Source: Nitzschia sp. DOCU1
Lineage: Eukaryota; Bacillariophyta; Bacillariophyceae; Bacillariales; Bacillariaceae
Assembly (NCBI GenBank): GCA_951394045.1
Contig: OX595993.1
Coordinates: 186,001-250,000, forward strand
Direction of reading: 5' to 3'
DNA length: 64,000 bases
Below the pieces are notes generated by a model. It was given only the letters and a program-made list of their open reading frames with translations, ran no database searches and was not told the DNA's origin. Each line of letters begins with the position of its first letter. Within the stretch, counting starts at the first letter, position 1. This document shows positions 28,413-38,653 of the stretch, one piece after another. The position numbers and the translations under genes were made by a program.

Positions 28413-30379
28413 TTGGTGGCAGATCCCAACAAATCTTGCAGCCATAACCTAGCCATCGCCCTTTCTCGTCTCCCTTCCACTCTCTTTCTCTGTCGACCAC
28501 TTCACCCCACGTGCCACAACCTCTGCACTACATGCCAACCACCACCAACCTACCGCTCCCTCTTAGGCCTCGGCCTGAAATTTTGTCCCGTCCCACGTTT
28601 CAGTACAACACCAATTCAATTTGAATGGTTTGCTGATCGATTCCGTCGGGACCTTCACACACAAATGTACTTTGCCGAAAGTGCCTTCGAACCTTGGGAT
28701 CCAAAACAACTCTTCGTTCGATCCACTTGGCAACCGGAACCCACGGAAATTCCAATTGAATTCCGTGCTCGTGTCTCTGAATTTCTAAAACAACTTGGAC
28801 GCCTCTTTCTCAAACGGAGAGGCCGCCCCAACCTGAGTGCCCAACAAACCAAATTGCTTGCTCAGCTGCAACAATCTAGTGACTTAATTGTCATCCCAGC
28901 GGACAAAAACCTAGGACCGGTCATCCTCGAACGCCGTACTTACATTCAACGCGCGCTTGCGGATCATCTTAACGATGCCAAAACCTACGAATCTTTGCCC
29001 GCCGCGGCTGCCACTGCCCGGCTGCTTGAAATCCGTTCACGCATCCGCCAATGGCTTGACGACTACACTCACATCCTCTCCTCAAAATCTGACGCCGTGT
29101 ACATCACTCGGAAACTGGACGATGGAGATGGAGATGGCTATTTTTACCTATTGGCTAAAATACACAAGAAACCGTGGAGCACCCGTCCCATTGTCTCATG
29201 CTGTGGCAGCATTACTGAGGGACTAGCCCAATGGGTCAACCAACAACTCCAACCAATCTGTTCTGAACTACAATCTTTCATCAAGAGCAGCTACGAGTTG
29301 AAAGAAGAAATGAGCAAACTCCGCCTGGGCGCGATTAGCAACCAAATCAGCCTATTCACTGCGGATGCTAAATCAATGTATGCTAACATTGACACTATGC
29401 ATGCTCTTTCTGTTTTGGCAGAGTTCTTGCGCCATAGTCCCCTTGCGACCAAACATGTCCACCATGCCCAGTCGCTCATCGAAGCCCTGGAAATTATCAT
29501 GCTGAACAACATCTTCCACTTTGATGATTTATACTTTCGACAAATAACCGGGACAGCAATGGGGACACCACCAGCCCCTCCGTATGCAACTTTATACTTT
29601 GGCATCCTTGAAGAACAACTCCTTCCAAGCCTCCGCGACTCAATGCCATTCTACCGCCGATATTTGGAAGACTGCATTGGTGTTTGGATCCATGCCCACG
29701 ACCCAACAGCTGACGATCTACTATGGTCCTCTTTGCAAACACAGTGGAATTCCTTTGGAAAACTACGCTGGGAATTCACACCCCGACAACCCTCCGTCAA
29801 TTTCCTTGACCTCACTGTCACCTTGTGCTCAGGTGGTCTATCTACTACTCTCTATGAGAAACCGCTCAATCTCTATGCTTATCTCCCGCCACATTCCAAC
29901 CATCCTCCTGGAATTTTAAAAGGACTCCTCGTTGGTGAAGTGACACGAATCTGCCGCCTGTCCACAAAAGCCTCCGACCGCCGAGCAGCACTCCACCGAC
30001 TCCTTCAACGTGTTGTGGCCCCTGCCACAACTTTGGGAAAACCAAAGCCATTATGCAACAAGCCCTGCACAATCTACACAAGATGCAACACACTGTTGAC
30101 GCCATACCAGAACGTGTCTGCTACTTGCATTTCCCGTACCACCCACAGAATCCATCTCGTGCAGTGATTCAGGATACATTTCAACGGTATCTCCTAGAAC
30201 CCAAGAACGAACCACCACTCCCACGACTACGAAACTTCAAGGAGTGGCCCACCGAAACTAATAGGATGATTGTTGCGTATCATCGCACGCACAATCTTAA
30301 AAATCTCCTATTCCCAAGATCCTTTCGTTCGATCCCTGGTGAACCTGCATCTTCCTTTCAAGGGACGGAGCAGGACTAG
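28413..30379 (+). pseudogene. Penelope-type reverse transcriptase with altered catalytic box
   Basis: The frame is open from about 28280, overlapping the ORF1 tail, with an ATG at 28413. Motifs of Penelope-like RT in order: LLGLGLKFCPVPRF near the N-terminus, VIPADKNLGPVIL, YLLAKIHKKPWSTRPIVS, TADAKSMYANI, ITGTAMGTPPAPPYATLYF, FYRRYLEDCIGVW and NFLDLTV. Motif C normally reads Y-[IV]-D-D; here it is YLED, so the first catalytic aspartate is glutamate. The frame ends at 30167, while an overlapping frame continues the conserved tail (FPYHPQNPSR..., MIVAYHRTHNLKNLLFPRSF) to 30379, implying one frameshift near 30050. There is no GIY-YIG domain. Confidence 0.8.
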
Positions 30380-30432
30380 CCACTATTCTTCACTACTACT
30401 TGTTCCCATCGCCGCCCAGCTATCGCTGGGCG

Positions 30433-30663
30433 AATATTGGGCAATCAATTTAGTCCATTGAGCTGGTAGGACCACATCAGGTCTTACCGTTTACTAAATC
30501 AGGCCAAATTCGGGGCTCGACAATGCTTTCTCTTTCTTTTCTCATTTTCTTCGTCCGCTGATGAAGCGAGAGCGAAACCTTGTTCCAAGGTTCATGAGTT
30601 AGAGAAATCTGCAGTAGTGAAAAATCTCCTAGTTTTTAGCTTTTTATAGCTACTTCTAGAAGG
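30433..30663 (+). repeat. right pseudo-LTR of the Penelope-like element
   Basis: Direct repeat partner of 26920-27150. Two bases (GC) separate it from the duplicated copia sequence that starts at 30666. Confidence 0.85.
30558..30593 (+). ncRNA. hammerhead ribozyme-like core (right repeat)
   Basis: CTGATGA at 30558-30564, a better stem II than the left copy (GC-GAGA-GC, two pairs with a GNRA-type loop), GAAA at 30574-30577 and the same CCTTG-TTC-CAAGG hairpin. An extra A lies between the CUGAUGA box and stem II in both copies. Confidence 0.5.
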
Positions 30664-30665
30664 GC

Positions 30666-32858
30666 TACTTTGTCCCCGGCATGGTCAGAATCAACAAAAC
30701 AGTGGGTAGAAAATGCTCGTCCTCTTGGCTTTGGCATATTCAGAGGCAAGAAGTCCTCTGCATCACGATAGAAGTCTGCCCAATCGTAGCTGGAAAACCG
30801 ATCTTCTGAGATCATTGGATGATCTGGGTCCAAATACAATGTTCGTTTTGGTGCCATCTTCATGTAACCAAATATATGATACACTTGCTCCAAGTGTCCC
30901 TGTCGAGGAAGGGCGAGGTGAGACGATGACAATGCAACCTCCAACAAAATATCCAACCGCCCAATCTCAACTGCCCATCGTAATACACCAATGAGCTCCT
31001 GATATAATGAAACACCATCAGCAGATAATTCCACGGTGGTGTCGTCTGCTGGGTGGTAGCCACTCATCAAGGGTGTCAGGCACTTGCTCAGCAATCTGAC
31101 GCCATCCTTTGACAGCTTCTCTTCAATATTAGCAACGGATGCGCTTACATATTTTTCGGGTGAGATGGTCCAACATGCAGTCCCCTGAGAATTAATCTTC
31201 TTCTCAATATTTGCTCCCCAGTACATATCAGGAGGTGATGCTTTGTCACCTTTCAACTTGAAGACTGCCTGTATTTCCAAGATGGTGCACCCTGGTTCAT
31301 GACTGATGACCATGACATCATCAATGTAGCACAAAACCATTTCATAGTATTCGAACCCGCATGGCTTGGCAGCAGCCTTAAGCCAGACATCTGGGTCGGC
31401 TAGCGATGGCCTGTAGCCCATATCATGCAATACTCCGGCCAATTTTGACCTGAATGCTGCGCCAGATGATTTGAGACCATACAATGCCATCTTGATGATC
31501 ATAATAGTCCCTTCCTCTGAACCAAACTCGGGTCCTGCCCTGATGTAAATCCTCTCCCGGCACTTGGCAGTGAGATAGGCTCCTTCAATGTCACACACTA
31601 GAATGTCCAGGGCGTTTAGGGCTGCCACTGTGAGTGCAACTCGGACGGAATCTTTGGAGACAACAGATGAGTAGGTTAGTGTTGATGGTGTCCGGGTCTT
31701 ATGCCCATCAGCAACAAGCCTGGCCTTTCTCTGGATATTTTCTGACAGTTTTATATCAAACACAAAATGGACCCCTATCTTCTGGTATCCAACCAGTGCT
31801 GACACATCACCCTCATGCACCTCAAATGCCGGCCTTACAACGGTCATTTCCTTTCGAACCGCCTCCTGCCACAAGGAATTTCCATTCTCCTTGTCAATTC
31901 TGACACAGTCAGCATAGGAATTTGGTACTTCCAATCCATACTTGTGCGTTCTCTGCCAGTATGACGTCTTTGTTCTGGCAATAATTCGATCCCTCTTCTT
32001 GAGAACAAATGGAATCCACCATTTAAATGCTGGGATTTCATCTATCCCATTCTCGACTGCGTACTCTGCAACTTGTGCAGGATATGAGTCCTTGGCGTCC
32101 TTCAATTTGGACCATGTGGTGGAACCATCCTTCCACAAAATTTGTATTTCCCACCCCTTGGTGGTCTCCTTTCTTCGGTGCACTCCATTGGACGACTTGA
32201 CAAATGCATCATTTTTCTGCACGTGGGTGCCATCATTTTGATGCCCAATTATGCAATCAAACAATATTTTCCTGTGACCATCATGGTCAACCTGGGCAAA
32301 CATGTTTTCGGCAATTACATTGGCCGCTAGTGCAGCCTTGTGCCCATCAACATATTCAACCTCGTATAGCCTCTTATCCAACATTGGATTATTGGGGTGG
32401 GCTGTACCAATGGGTTTGCCTTCGTGATCATGCAGGCACTTAGTCACTCGTGCAAATTCTGGTCCATCTGGGCATGGCATGGCCAGTTCCATGTTGATGT
32501 AGGAGTCATAAGAGTCTGGGTCAAATGCTTCATCAGCTTCTGGGACGTCTGGGTTGTCAAATGTTGACGCAAATTCTTTGGCAAAGTCTGGGTCGCTTCC
32601 GATGATTTGAGCCCAGTCGGCTGGGTCAGGCTTGTCCCCATGCTTTCCTAATCGCTCTTCTTTAAACCGGGTTGCGATGGCCTTGTCGAAAGCCTCAATC
32701 CTTACCTTGTGCACTGTGTTTGATTTCTCGGCTTCCGTGACATGCTGGACGCTGGTGCGAGATATTGGTACTCCTGAAACAGGTAATACAAAGTAGCTCA
32801 TCAATGAGCCCACCTTATGGGACACATCCAGGAATCTTAAAGACGGAGGAAAAGGCAA
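30666..32858 (-). pseudogene. Copia-B pol: linker and RT (open copy)
   Basis: One open frame reads from 32858 into the right pseudo-LTR (end at 30636), so its last residues are foreign. It starts in the linker after integrase (PVSGVPISRTSVQHVT), then has the copia RT: QKIGVHFVFDIKL, KARLVADGHKT, CDIEGAYLTAK, KMALYGLKSSGAAF and LCYIDDVMVI, and stops inside RNase H after CFVDSDHAGDK. The missing RNase H part survives in the left copy at 25217-25633. Integrase and protease are absent upstream. Confidence 0.88.
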
Positions 32859-33636
32859 AGACCAATGTATCCTTTGAAGACAACAAGAATGATTGGGCCG
32901 GAGACTCCTTTGGAGGAAAGAGCTCTATGAAGACCAAGACCTGATGGCCTTGGGGAGCAGCACTGTTGTTCATGCGATCGGTAATTGCATGGATGAAAGC
33001 TGCTGTTCCCAAGAAAATTATCCCGAAAGTATGGTAAATGACTATTGCATTATAAGCATGTTCACTACACTTAATTACCATGTCTCTGAAGCAAGGATGG
33101 TGCAAGCGTCCATGGAGCATGCCGGATTTGTATCCACGTTGGAGGCTGATTCCCACGCAGATACCTTCGTTGCAGGGAAGAATTGCATGGCAATCAATTA
33201 TACGGAGTGCACCTGTGATGTCCAGCCATACTCAGACAAGTATAAGCCAATGAGGAATGTTCCCATCATCACTGCTGCAACAGGGTTCACCTCATCACAA
33301 GGACTCAATTACATTTTGGTTTTCCCGGAGGCACTGTACATGCCAACGTTGGAGCACAGCTTGTTCAATCCCAACCAGCTCCGAGACTTTGGCACCATTG
33401 TTCAAGACAACCCATACAGCCATGAGCCCATGAATATCACTTCGGCAGATGGGGCCTTCACAGCATGCCTGCAGTCCAAGGGGACCGATATTTACCTGAA
33501 GACATGGTCGCCATCAACTGCTGATTTGGTGCATACCCACATATTGTGTTGTGTGCATCAGTGCCATGGAACCCCAGACAAGTCAAGTTCCCTGGGATCT
33601 CATCACACGAGCAAGAAGAACTCGAATTTCACTTGA
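32830..33636 (+). pseudogene. inverted gag-end/protease fragment of copia type
   Basis: The plus-strand frame to 33636 contains LEADSHADTFVAGKNC, the D-S-H-A-D active-site pattern of copia-type aspartic proteases in diatoms, then LYMPTLEHSLFNPNQLRDFG and VQDNPY, typical of the end of that domain. The gag and RT parts on each side are on the opposite strand, so this block of roughly 0.8 kb is inverted relative to its element. A preceding plus frame near 32860-32930 looks like the end of gag. Confidence 0.75.
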
Positions 33637-34764
33637 GTTCTGCATTTGATTTCCTCAATGCGGCTAATTTCTTCCTGGCTTGCCCAAACTTGGACTTTTT
33701 GTTGAAATCCTTGCGACCACCGCTGCCGTCTCTACCTCCCCCTCGAGATTTGCATTTGTCGGGGTTGGCAGATCGAATTTCGAGAATAGCCTCACGGTGT
33801 GGAGCCATTTCCTCACTAAACCAATGTTTGGGTGGGTATGACCCACAAAAGAGCTTTCCCTCAGCGGTGTAGGCCCCACTGCCTGGTGCTGTACCATCGA
33901 AAGTCCAATTGCTCTGACCAACTCCGCTGATTCTGGGTTGGAAACTGGAGCTTTTTGTGAGGTTAGGAACCTCTTTTGCGATTTCTTGCAGGATCTGGCG
34001 AGAGGATCTTGGCTGCATTCCCTGGGCAACTTTAAGGGTGGATACAAGCTGTGATAGCTCCCCGTTCTGCACATGCTGTCAAATCCAATCGATGACATCA
34101 TCATCATGCTTGGGGCATCCTGCATTTTCAAAATACTGCAGTGCCTTTGTGAGCTTCTTACAAAAAATCTCAAATGACATGGCTCGTTCATTCTTGTAGG
34201 TCAATAATTCCCAAGTTTTGTTGGCCATGTTGACCCGTGCTTGAATGGTAGCAGCATTTTCATAACGGTCCTCCAGGGCCTTCATGTCTCGCCTTCCATC
34301 ATTGCGGAGTAGCAGCGGCTGGATGTAGGCATAGGCGTCCGAGTCTTCCTCTATATTGTTCAGAAAAAAAGATGTACTGTCTTCCTGTCAGCCTCATAGT
34401 CAAGGCCTATATGAGGGGCCGCTTTTATGGCCATCTCTTCCCAGTCTTCTAGATCAGCATCGACCACTGGCACATCATTTTCACGGATAACATAGGAGAG
34501 AGGGACTCCTTTGGATCCATATGCAAGTAGCAATAATGCCTTGATGGACACAATCCACTGGTCCCAGCCTGCGCTGGCTTTCAATGGTGGGTCAATCTTG
34601 GATGTGGATAGGGCTTCTGCATTTTTCTTCCTTTCACCACAAATCTTTTCTCGTTGCTGTGCACTTTCCAATGCTTCCACAAATTGTGCTTGCATGGTGC
34701 CACCATCAAATTCTGCTGGCAAATCCAAACGGACTGAGTCTTTTACCCAGAGTAAGTTGCACAA
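33629..34764 (-). pseudogene. Copia-B gag, broken
   Basis: Three consecutive minus-strand frames (34764-34360, 34285-34079, 34072-33629) read as one gag: an N-terminal capsid-like part, a helical central part (MKALEDRYENAATIQARVNM) and a basic C-terminus with WFSEEMAPHREAILEIRSAN and a Gly/Arg/Lys-rich stretch. Stops or shifts separate the frames near 34360-34285 and 34075. A further minus frame up to 34978 may hold the N-terminus. Confidence 0.6.
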
Positions 34765-34938
34765 TTCTTTTGTTGCTGATTGCAGAGATATTAAATCTCT
34801 GGGCTTGGACTGCCAGGGACCAGAATCCCTTCAAGGCATCCTTTATCTCTTCAATACTATACCCATTGAGATCAGCAAGCCCACATGCGATTTGACGTTG
34901 CTCGAGCCGATGCAAGCCCAACCAAGAGGGGCAGAGTC

Positions 34939-34968
34939 GAGAAGAAGAAGAAGAAGAAGAAGAAGAGC
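34939..34968. repeat. (GAA)n microsatellite
   Basis: About nine GAA/AAG units in a row within the region upstream of Copia-B gag. Confidence 0.9.
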
Positions 34969-35099
34969 AAGTTTGCAAGGAACCTTGAAAAGCAATTGGC
35001 CAGGGCTTCTATGGAGCCTTCTATGGATACCGAAGGAACCAGCAGTTATTCGTTACGTCTGCTTATGTTACTAACATATATATTGAAAAATAACTATTC

Positions 35100-35690
35100 T
35101 GCACTACGTCGTTTTTAGGATCGAATTAGTTGTGGAAATTATAGCTAGGTTAAAAACTAGATGTTTCTCTCATGCAAGTTGTCTCGTAGGCTCGCGTTGC
35201 TTTGGTAGACTCGAGACCTTTGACCAGCATCAACAACAATCCGAACAGGATGTCGATCTGTCTTTGTAGTAGACTAGCTACGACATTCCACTAGGGTTCT
35301 TTGGAAGTCGTCAGCTACTCTGGAATAAAGTATAGTAATTCCAATGTTGTCAAGGTGCCAGATCTTAGCTGACACAGACACTAGGATCGCATCGGCACAT
35401 GACTAGCTGGAGTCAATGCGCGATGCTTTCGTCATGCAACGTCACGTCGTCGGTGACGTCAATAGGTAATGAGCCTTGTCCGATGATGTCCGAGACCGGC
35501 CTGGCATCCGCGTCCGCGTGCAATGCACTCGTCATGCTACGTCATCACATATGATGTCACACATGACTAATTAGACTAATAATCTTGGACTACAATCATT
35601 CGAAGGAGTCGACGTGTAAAGCAGTGTACTGCACCCGCCCCCATGACGGAGGGACAGGACTTAATTATGATAGGGATGGATCAAGCGACA
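35100..35690 (-). mobile_element. truncated Gypsy-2-family element: LTR plus internal end
   Basis: On the minus strand 35633-35100 is a diverged copy of the Gypsy-2 LTR (TGCAGTACACTGC at one end, GTAGTGCA at the other). The adjacent 35634-35683 matches the last internal bases of Gypsy-2, including the purine tract and the sequence around the pol stop. The rest of the element is missing. It is clearly older than Gypsy-2 judging by many substitutions and small indels. Confidence 0.85.
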
Positions 35691-35999
35691 GCACCTATTA
35701 GCGGTGTACCAGACACAGACACAGTACCAGAAACAGTAGCTAGTCGCAAGGCCAAACTGGAGGGCAGTTCTGGCGGGCGAAAAGGGGATGGGAAAAAAGT
35801 CTCGCCATGTAAAGCCAAGAAGTCCTCATTGGAGAAGAGGAAACTGAAGACTGAATTCAAAGATGAGGCCAAGAAGAATCAGTCGCCGGGAGTGCCCGGC
35901 GATGTTGATGATCATGATGATGGGCAGGACTTTGATGATGTCTTTGCAAATATGAGCGAGGCTGAAGCCGACACATTCTTTGCAGGTTTCAATATGTGA
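35643..35999 (+). CDS. charged ORF starting inside Gypsy LTR remnant (118 aa)
   Basis: The first 15 or so codons are the reverse strand of the Gypsy internal end; the rest is unrelated to it. The protein has a lysine-rich middle (KAKKSSLEKRKLKTEF) and an acidic end (DDHDDGQDFDDVFANM). It could be the surviving C-terminus of a gene whose 5' part was lost when the retroelement arrived, or the accessory protein of the adjacent Harbinger-like element. No domain recognised; expression unknown. Confidence 0.3.
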   Translation: MTEGQDLIMIGMDQATAPISGVPDTDTVPETVASRKAKLEGSSGGRKGDGKKVSPCKAKKSSLEKRKLKTEFKDEAKKNQSPGVPGDVDDHDDGQDFDDVFANMSEAEADTFFAGFNM

Positions 36000-36066
36000 A
36001 TGAACTAGTTAGTTATTAAAAGACCTTGATCTATTTTAATCATTAGTTATTCCATTACAACATTAG

Positions 36067-36758
36067 TCGTCGCATAGAATATCTTCTACAACAATATCAA
36101 ACAAGTAATCTTGTCCGACATCAAGCTGATACTGCACCATCACACAGACCGCCTCAAAGCAAGATGAATAAACGCATGGGACTATGACGGAATCGCCCCT
36201 TGAGACAATCATATCTCTTGGTATATCCATTGAACTTTTCGTGTCTTTTCAAAGCTCTACTTTTGAACTTTCGTACGGGTCGGGAGTCAATCGAATTGGG
36301 CGTGGAACACTGTTCTTCGTGCCCCTGGTAGCCGCCGTTGCCACTAGCCATTTTGCCGGTCTGCTCCAGCAAGACCTTGAGTCCATTTTCAGCAGTAAAG
36401 ATACTAACATCGTTTTGGCCGGCCTTGAAACCACCGTTCATCCAAATAAGTTGCTGCTCTCGTAGGCTTATAGTGAGCTCATACACAATGTCACATTTGT
36501 TGTGTTTGTGCGAGAAGTACTCGGGATCCAGCAAGAATTCCGGGTGCGCCTGTTCTTGGACCCAGCAATGAGTACCGTCGACAGTGCATACCCATATGTC
36601 TTTGTTATTTTCAGGCCACACGATCTTTTGTTTCTTCAGCGCCTGGATCTTCTCCAGGTAGAACCATACCTTTTCCCGGCTCCATGAATGGGAAAGGTCA
36701 AAGATACGTTCCTGGTCCTCTTCAGTTGGGTACTTCTTGATTGGGTAGAGAGCCATCA
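36067..36758 (-). pseudogene. PIF/Harbinger-type DDE transposase, C-terminal part
   Basis: Reading the minus strand from the LINE-B insertion point: MALYPIKKYPTEEDQERIF, then VCTVDGTHCWVQE (first catalytic Asp), LIWMNGGFKAGQNDVSIF (second Asp), GGYQGHEEQCSTPN and SRALKRHEKFNGYTKRYDCL (catalytic Glu), then RFRHS. A frameshift near 36180 moves the conserved end (CFEAVCVMVQYQLD) into another frame, ending at about 36067. The catalytic triad is preserved but the gene is split by LINE-B and frameshifted. I see no terminal inverted repeats. Confidence 0.8.
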
Positions 36759-36776
36759 ATAACTTCTTGATGTCCC
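36759..36776. repeat. target site duplication of LINE-B (left)
   Basis: ATAACTTCTTGATGTCCC, 18 bases, repeated exactly at 46973-46990. Confidence 0.93.
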
Positions 36777-36862
36777 ACTTTCTGCCAGACAGAGAGCGCA
36801 GCAGTGCGAGAAACTTAGCCGTAGCAATTTTCCGTAAATTTCTACAGAGAAAACTAACTACC

Positions 36863-38653
36863 ATGTACATCGCTCCTACCTCTACCGTCAACTATCCGTC
36901 CACTGGATACACCGGCACTGGTAAGGTGATTGTCCATCGTTGTCGTCTCGAAATTGCACCGAAAACAAGCTCCGCCCGGGTGAATGCCGCTGGTTCCTTG
37001 ATTCAAGTCGTGAAACGCCTCGCTGCAGCCGCTGAAGCCTATGACTCTATCAAGTTTAAGGATACAAAGGGCCGAGCCTTTTCTCCGGGCAATCCTCCAG
37101 ACATGACTACATTTTTGGAGGATTTTGGTGTAGTGAACGTCAACGGAAAGAGTCAAAAAGTCGTGCTGGGATTTACCATCGAGGCAAAAACACCATTTTC
37201 CACGCTTAAGGCCCGCTCCGATATGGCTTGGTGGCACTCCAACGGCTTTTATTTGCGCAAACATCCCATCCCCTTTGAACGTGGTATGGACACCATTCTC
37301 TTGGGTTATTGGACCTTGGAGCATCCTCGTTTCTTCGATCATGCCCAATTGGTCACAAAGGCTAATTTGGCTTTTCAGTGTGCCTGGGACGAGTTTGGTG
37401 AGAAATCCACGGAAGCTGAACTCGATTTGAGGTTCAAAGAATTTCAGTTGGCAAGCTGGACAAACAACCGGGAGGAGGATATCGAGCTCCCTGTTGGCCT
37501 TGAACAGGCAACCGTCAAGTACCAATTTGGTGGCGGCAGGAAGGAAACTTCGGTAATCCAGATGACAGTGCCTAGAGCTGCCCTTGCTTGTGCTAAGTTC
37601 TTGATGGACCGGGCCCTCACCTACTCTACCAAGATGAAAGATTTCATTCCGTTTGCGCTCTCCAAGGAAGATCCTTGTTTGTTCGGTAAATGGATGGAGA
37701 AACATGATGATTTTATGTTTACCCACCGCAATATTCAGATTCATGGGATTTCCACCTTTGGGGAGTTTGTCAGCACTATTGATGTTGACCAATCGCTGCA
37801 GCAGCATTTGGAAAGTAATTCGGAGATTCATCGCGTGTACCCCGACTTCGACAATGGTCGTATTCACATTTCTGTCACCGATACCACTATTGGCAGCGTT
37901 ATCCCCTGGATTGATAAATTGTTGACGAGTACCAAGTACCATCGCTACACGGGCAGGTATTCCTCGGCAACCAAGTCCGCGTCTGGTAGCACTTTGGGCG
38001 GTCAAAGCACCACCACTGGGAAATATTCTACCCTGTTTGCATGGCCTGCTGATGAAGAGTCCCTTGGTGCCAGCACTATCCGATCGGCAAAATCCTCGGC
38101 AAAGAAATCTGCGTGGCAACGCCCCGCCCCCATCACTATTGTTTGCGACCTCTCTGCTGCCGCTTTCCCTGCTTTACCTACGGCACAGTCACCCACGTCT
38201 CTCGGCACGAATCCAACCCCTACTGTCACCACGCACCAAGACCAAACCACCGTCACTTTCGATGAAACTACCTTGGATCGTCACCTCGACGAAGCCCTTG
38301 CCAAATTCCAAAAGGAAAACGATGACAAATTGGCTGACATGGAAAAGCAATTTGCAGCCGAACTTAAGACCCTGAAGGACACTCTTGCCTCTACCATCAA
38401 CACTATTGTGGAAAAAACGATGATCGCCCTAGGCAATCCGGCCACATCTCCCTTTGCAACCAAGGAAGGCCACCTACGCATGGAAGCTGCTGTTGACCGA
38501 GTGGAAGAAACAATGAATACCATTCTGGCCATTCTCCACCAGAAGGGCTCCACGGGCTCTCCTCCTCGGAAGAAGAGCCACACAGATACCATTGACGGAA
38601 TGGAACTTGACCGCCCAGCTGCTTCACAGGAAGCGGCGGGCGGACCGGAATAA
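36863..38653 (+). CDS. LINE-B ORF1 protein (596 aa)
   Basis: I chose the ATG at 36863 (context ACCATG) because the frame's earlier ATGs lie within or next to the target duplication and are not element sequence. The body (about residues 20-420) is mixed alpha/beta; the C-terminal third has a Thr/Ser/Pro-rich linker and a helical, acidic/basic segment (KFQKENDDKLADMEKQFAAE, about residues 475-500) that looks like a coiled coil suited to trimerisation. No CCHC finger is visible. The stop TAA overlaps the ORF2 start as TAATG. Role in RNA binding is inferred from position. Confidence 0.75.
   Translation: MYIAPTSTVNYPSTGYTGTGKVIVHRCRLEIAPKTSSARVNAAGSLIQVVKRLAAAAEAYDSIKFKDTKGRAFSPGNPPDMTTFLEDFGVVNVNGKSQKVVLGFTIEAKTPFSTLKARSDMAWWHSNGFYLRKHPIPFERGMDTILLGYWTLEHPRFFDHAQLVTKANLAFQCAWDEFGEKSTEAELDLRFKEFQLASWTNNREEDIELPVGLEQATVKYQFGGGRKETSVIQMTVPRAALACAKFLMDRALTYSTKMKDFIPFALSKEDPCLFGKWMEKHDDFMFTHRNIQIHGISTFGEFVSTIDVDQSLQQHLESNSEIHRVYPDFDNGRIHISVTDTTIGSVIPWIDKLLTSTKYHRYTGRYSSATKSASGSTLGGQSTTTGKYSTLFAWPADEESLGASTIRSAKSSAKKSAWQRPAPITIVCDLSAAAFPALPTAQSPTSLGTNPTPTVTTHQDQTTVTFDETTLDRHLDEALAKFQKENDDKLADMEKQFAAELKTLKDTLASTINTIVEKTMIALGNPATSPFATKEGHLRMEAAVDRVEETMNTILAILHQKGSTGSPPRKKSHTDTIDGMELDRPAASQEAAGGPE

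Larger units (their letters stand above)
26920..30663 (+). mobile_element. Penelope-like element with terminal direct repeats
   Basis: About 3.74 kb, bounded by two 231-bp direct repeats (26920-27150 and 30433-30663). It encodes a basic ORF1 product and a Penelope-type reverse transcriptase on the plus strand. Direct repeats called pseudo-LTRs are typical of Penelope-like elements, and both copies here hold a hammerhead-like core. No GIY-YIG endonuclease is visible. It interrupts Copia-B pol and is flanked by duplicated copia sequence. Confidence 0.8.
25217..34978 (-). mobile_element. Copia-B: rearranged Ty1/copia element
   Basis: Minus-strand copia remains in order from the right: gag (34764-33629), a plus-strand piece holding gag end and protease (about 32830-33620), linker and RT (32858-30666), the Penelope-like insertion (26920-30663), then a second copy of RT (26919-25634) and RNase H to the pol end at 25217. 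Integrase is missing. No LTRs were found at either end. The segment about 25634-26919 duplicates 30666-31913, so the insertion is bracketed by about 1.25 kb of repeated target. Confidence 0.8.

Noticed and set aside
35100..35633. solo LTR
   Set aside because: The adjoining 50 bases match the Gypsy-2 internal end and purine tract, so it is a truncated element rather than a recombination-derived solo LTR.
36854..38119. 421-codon minus-strand open frame
   Set aside because: It lies wholly antisense to LINE-B ORF1, has no domain pattern and is explained by codon bias of the sense gene.
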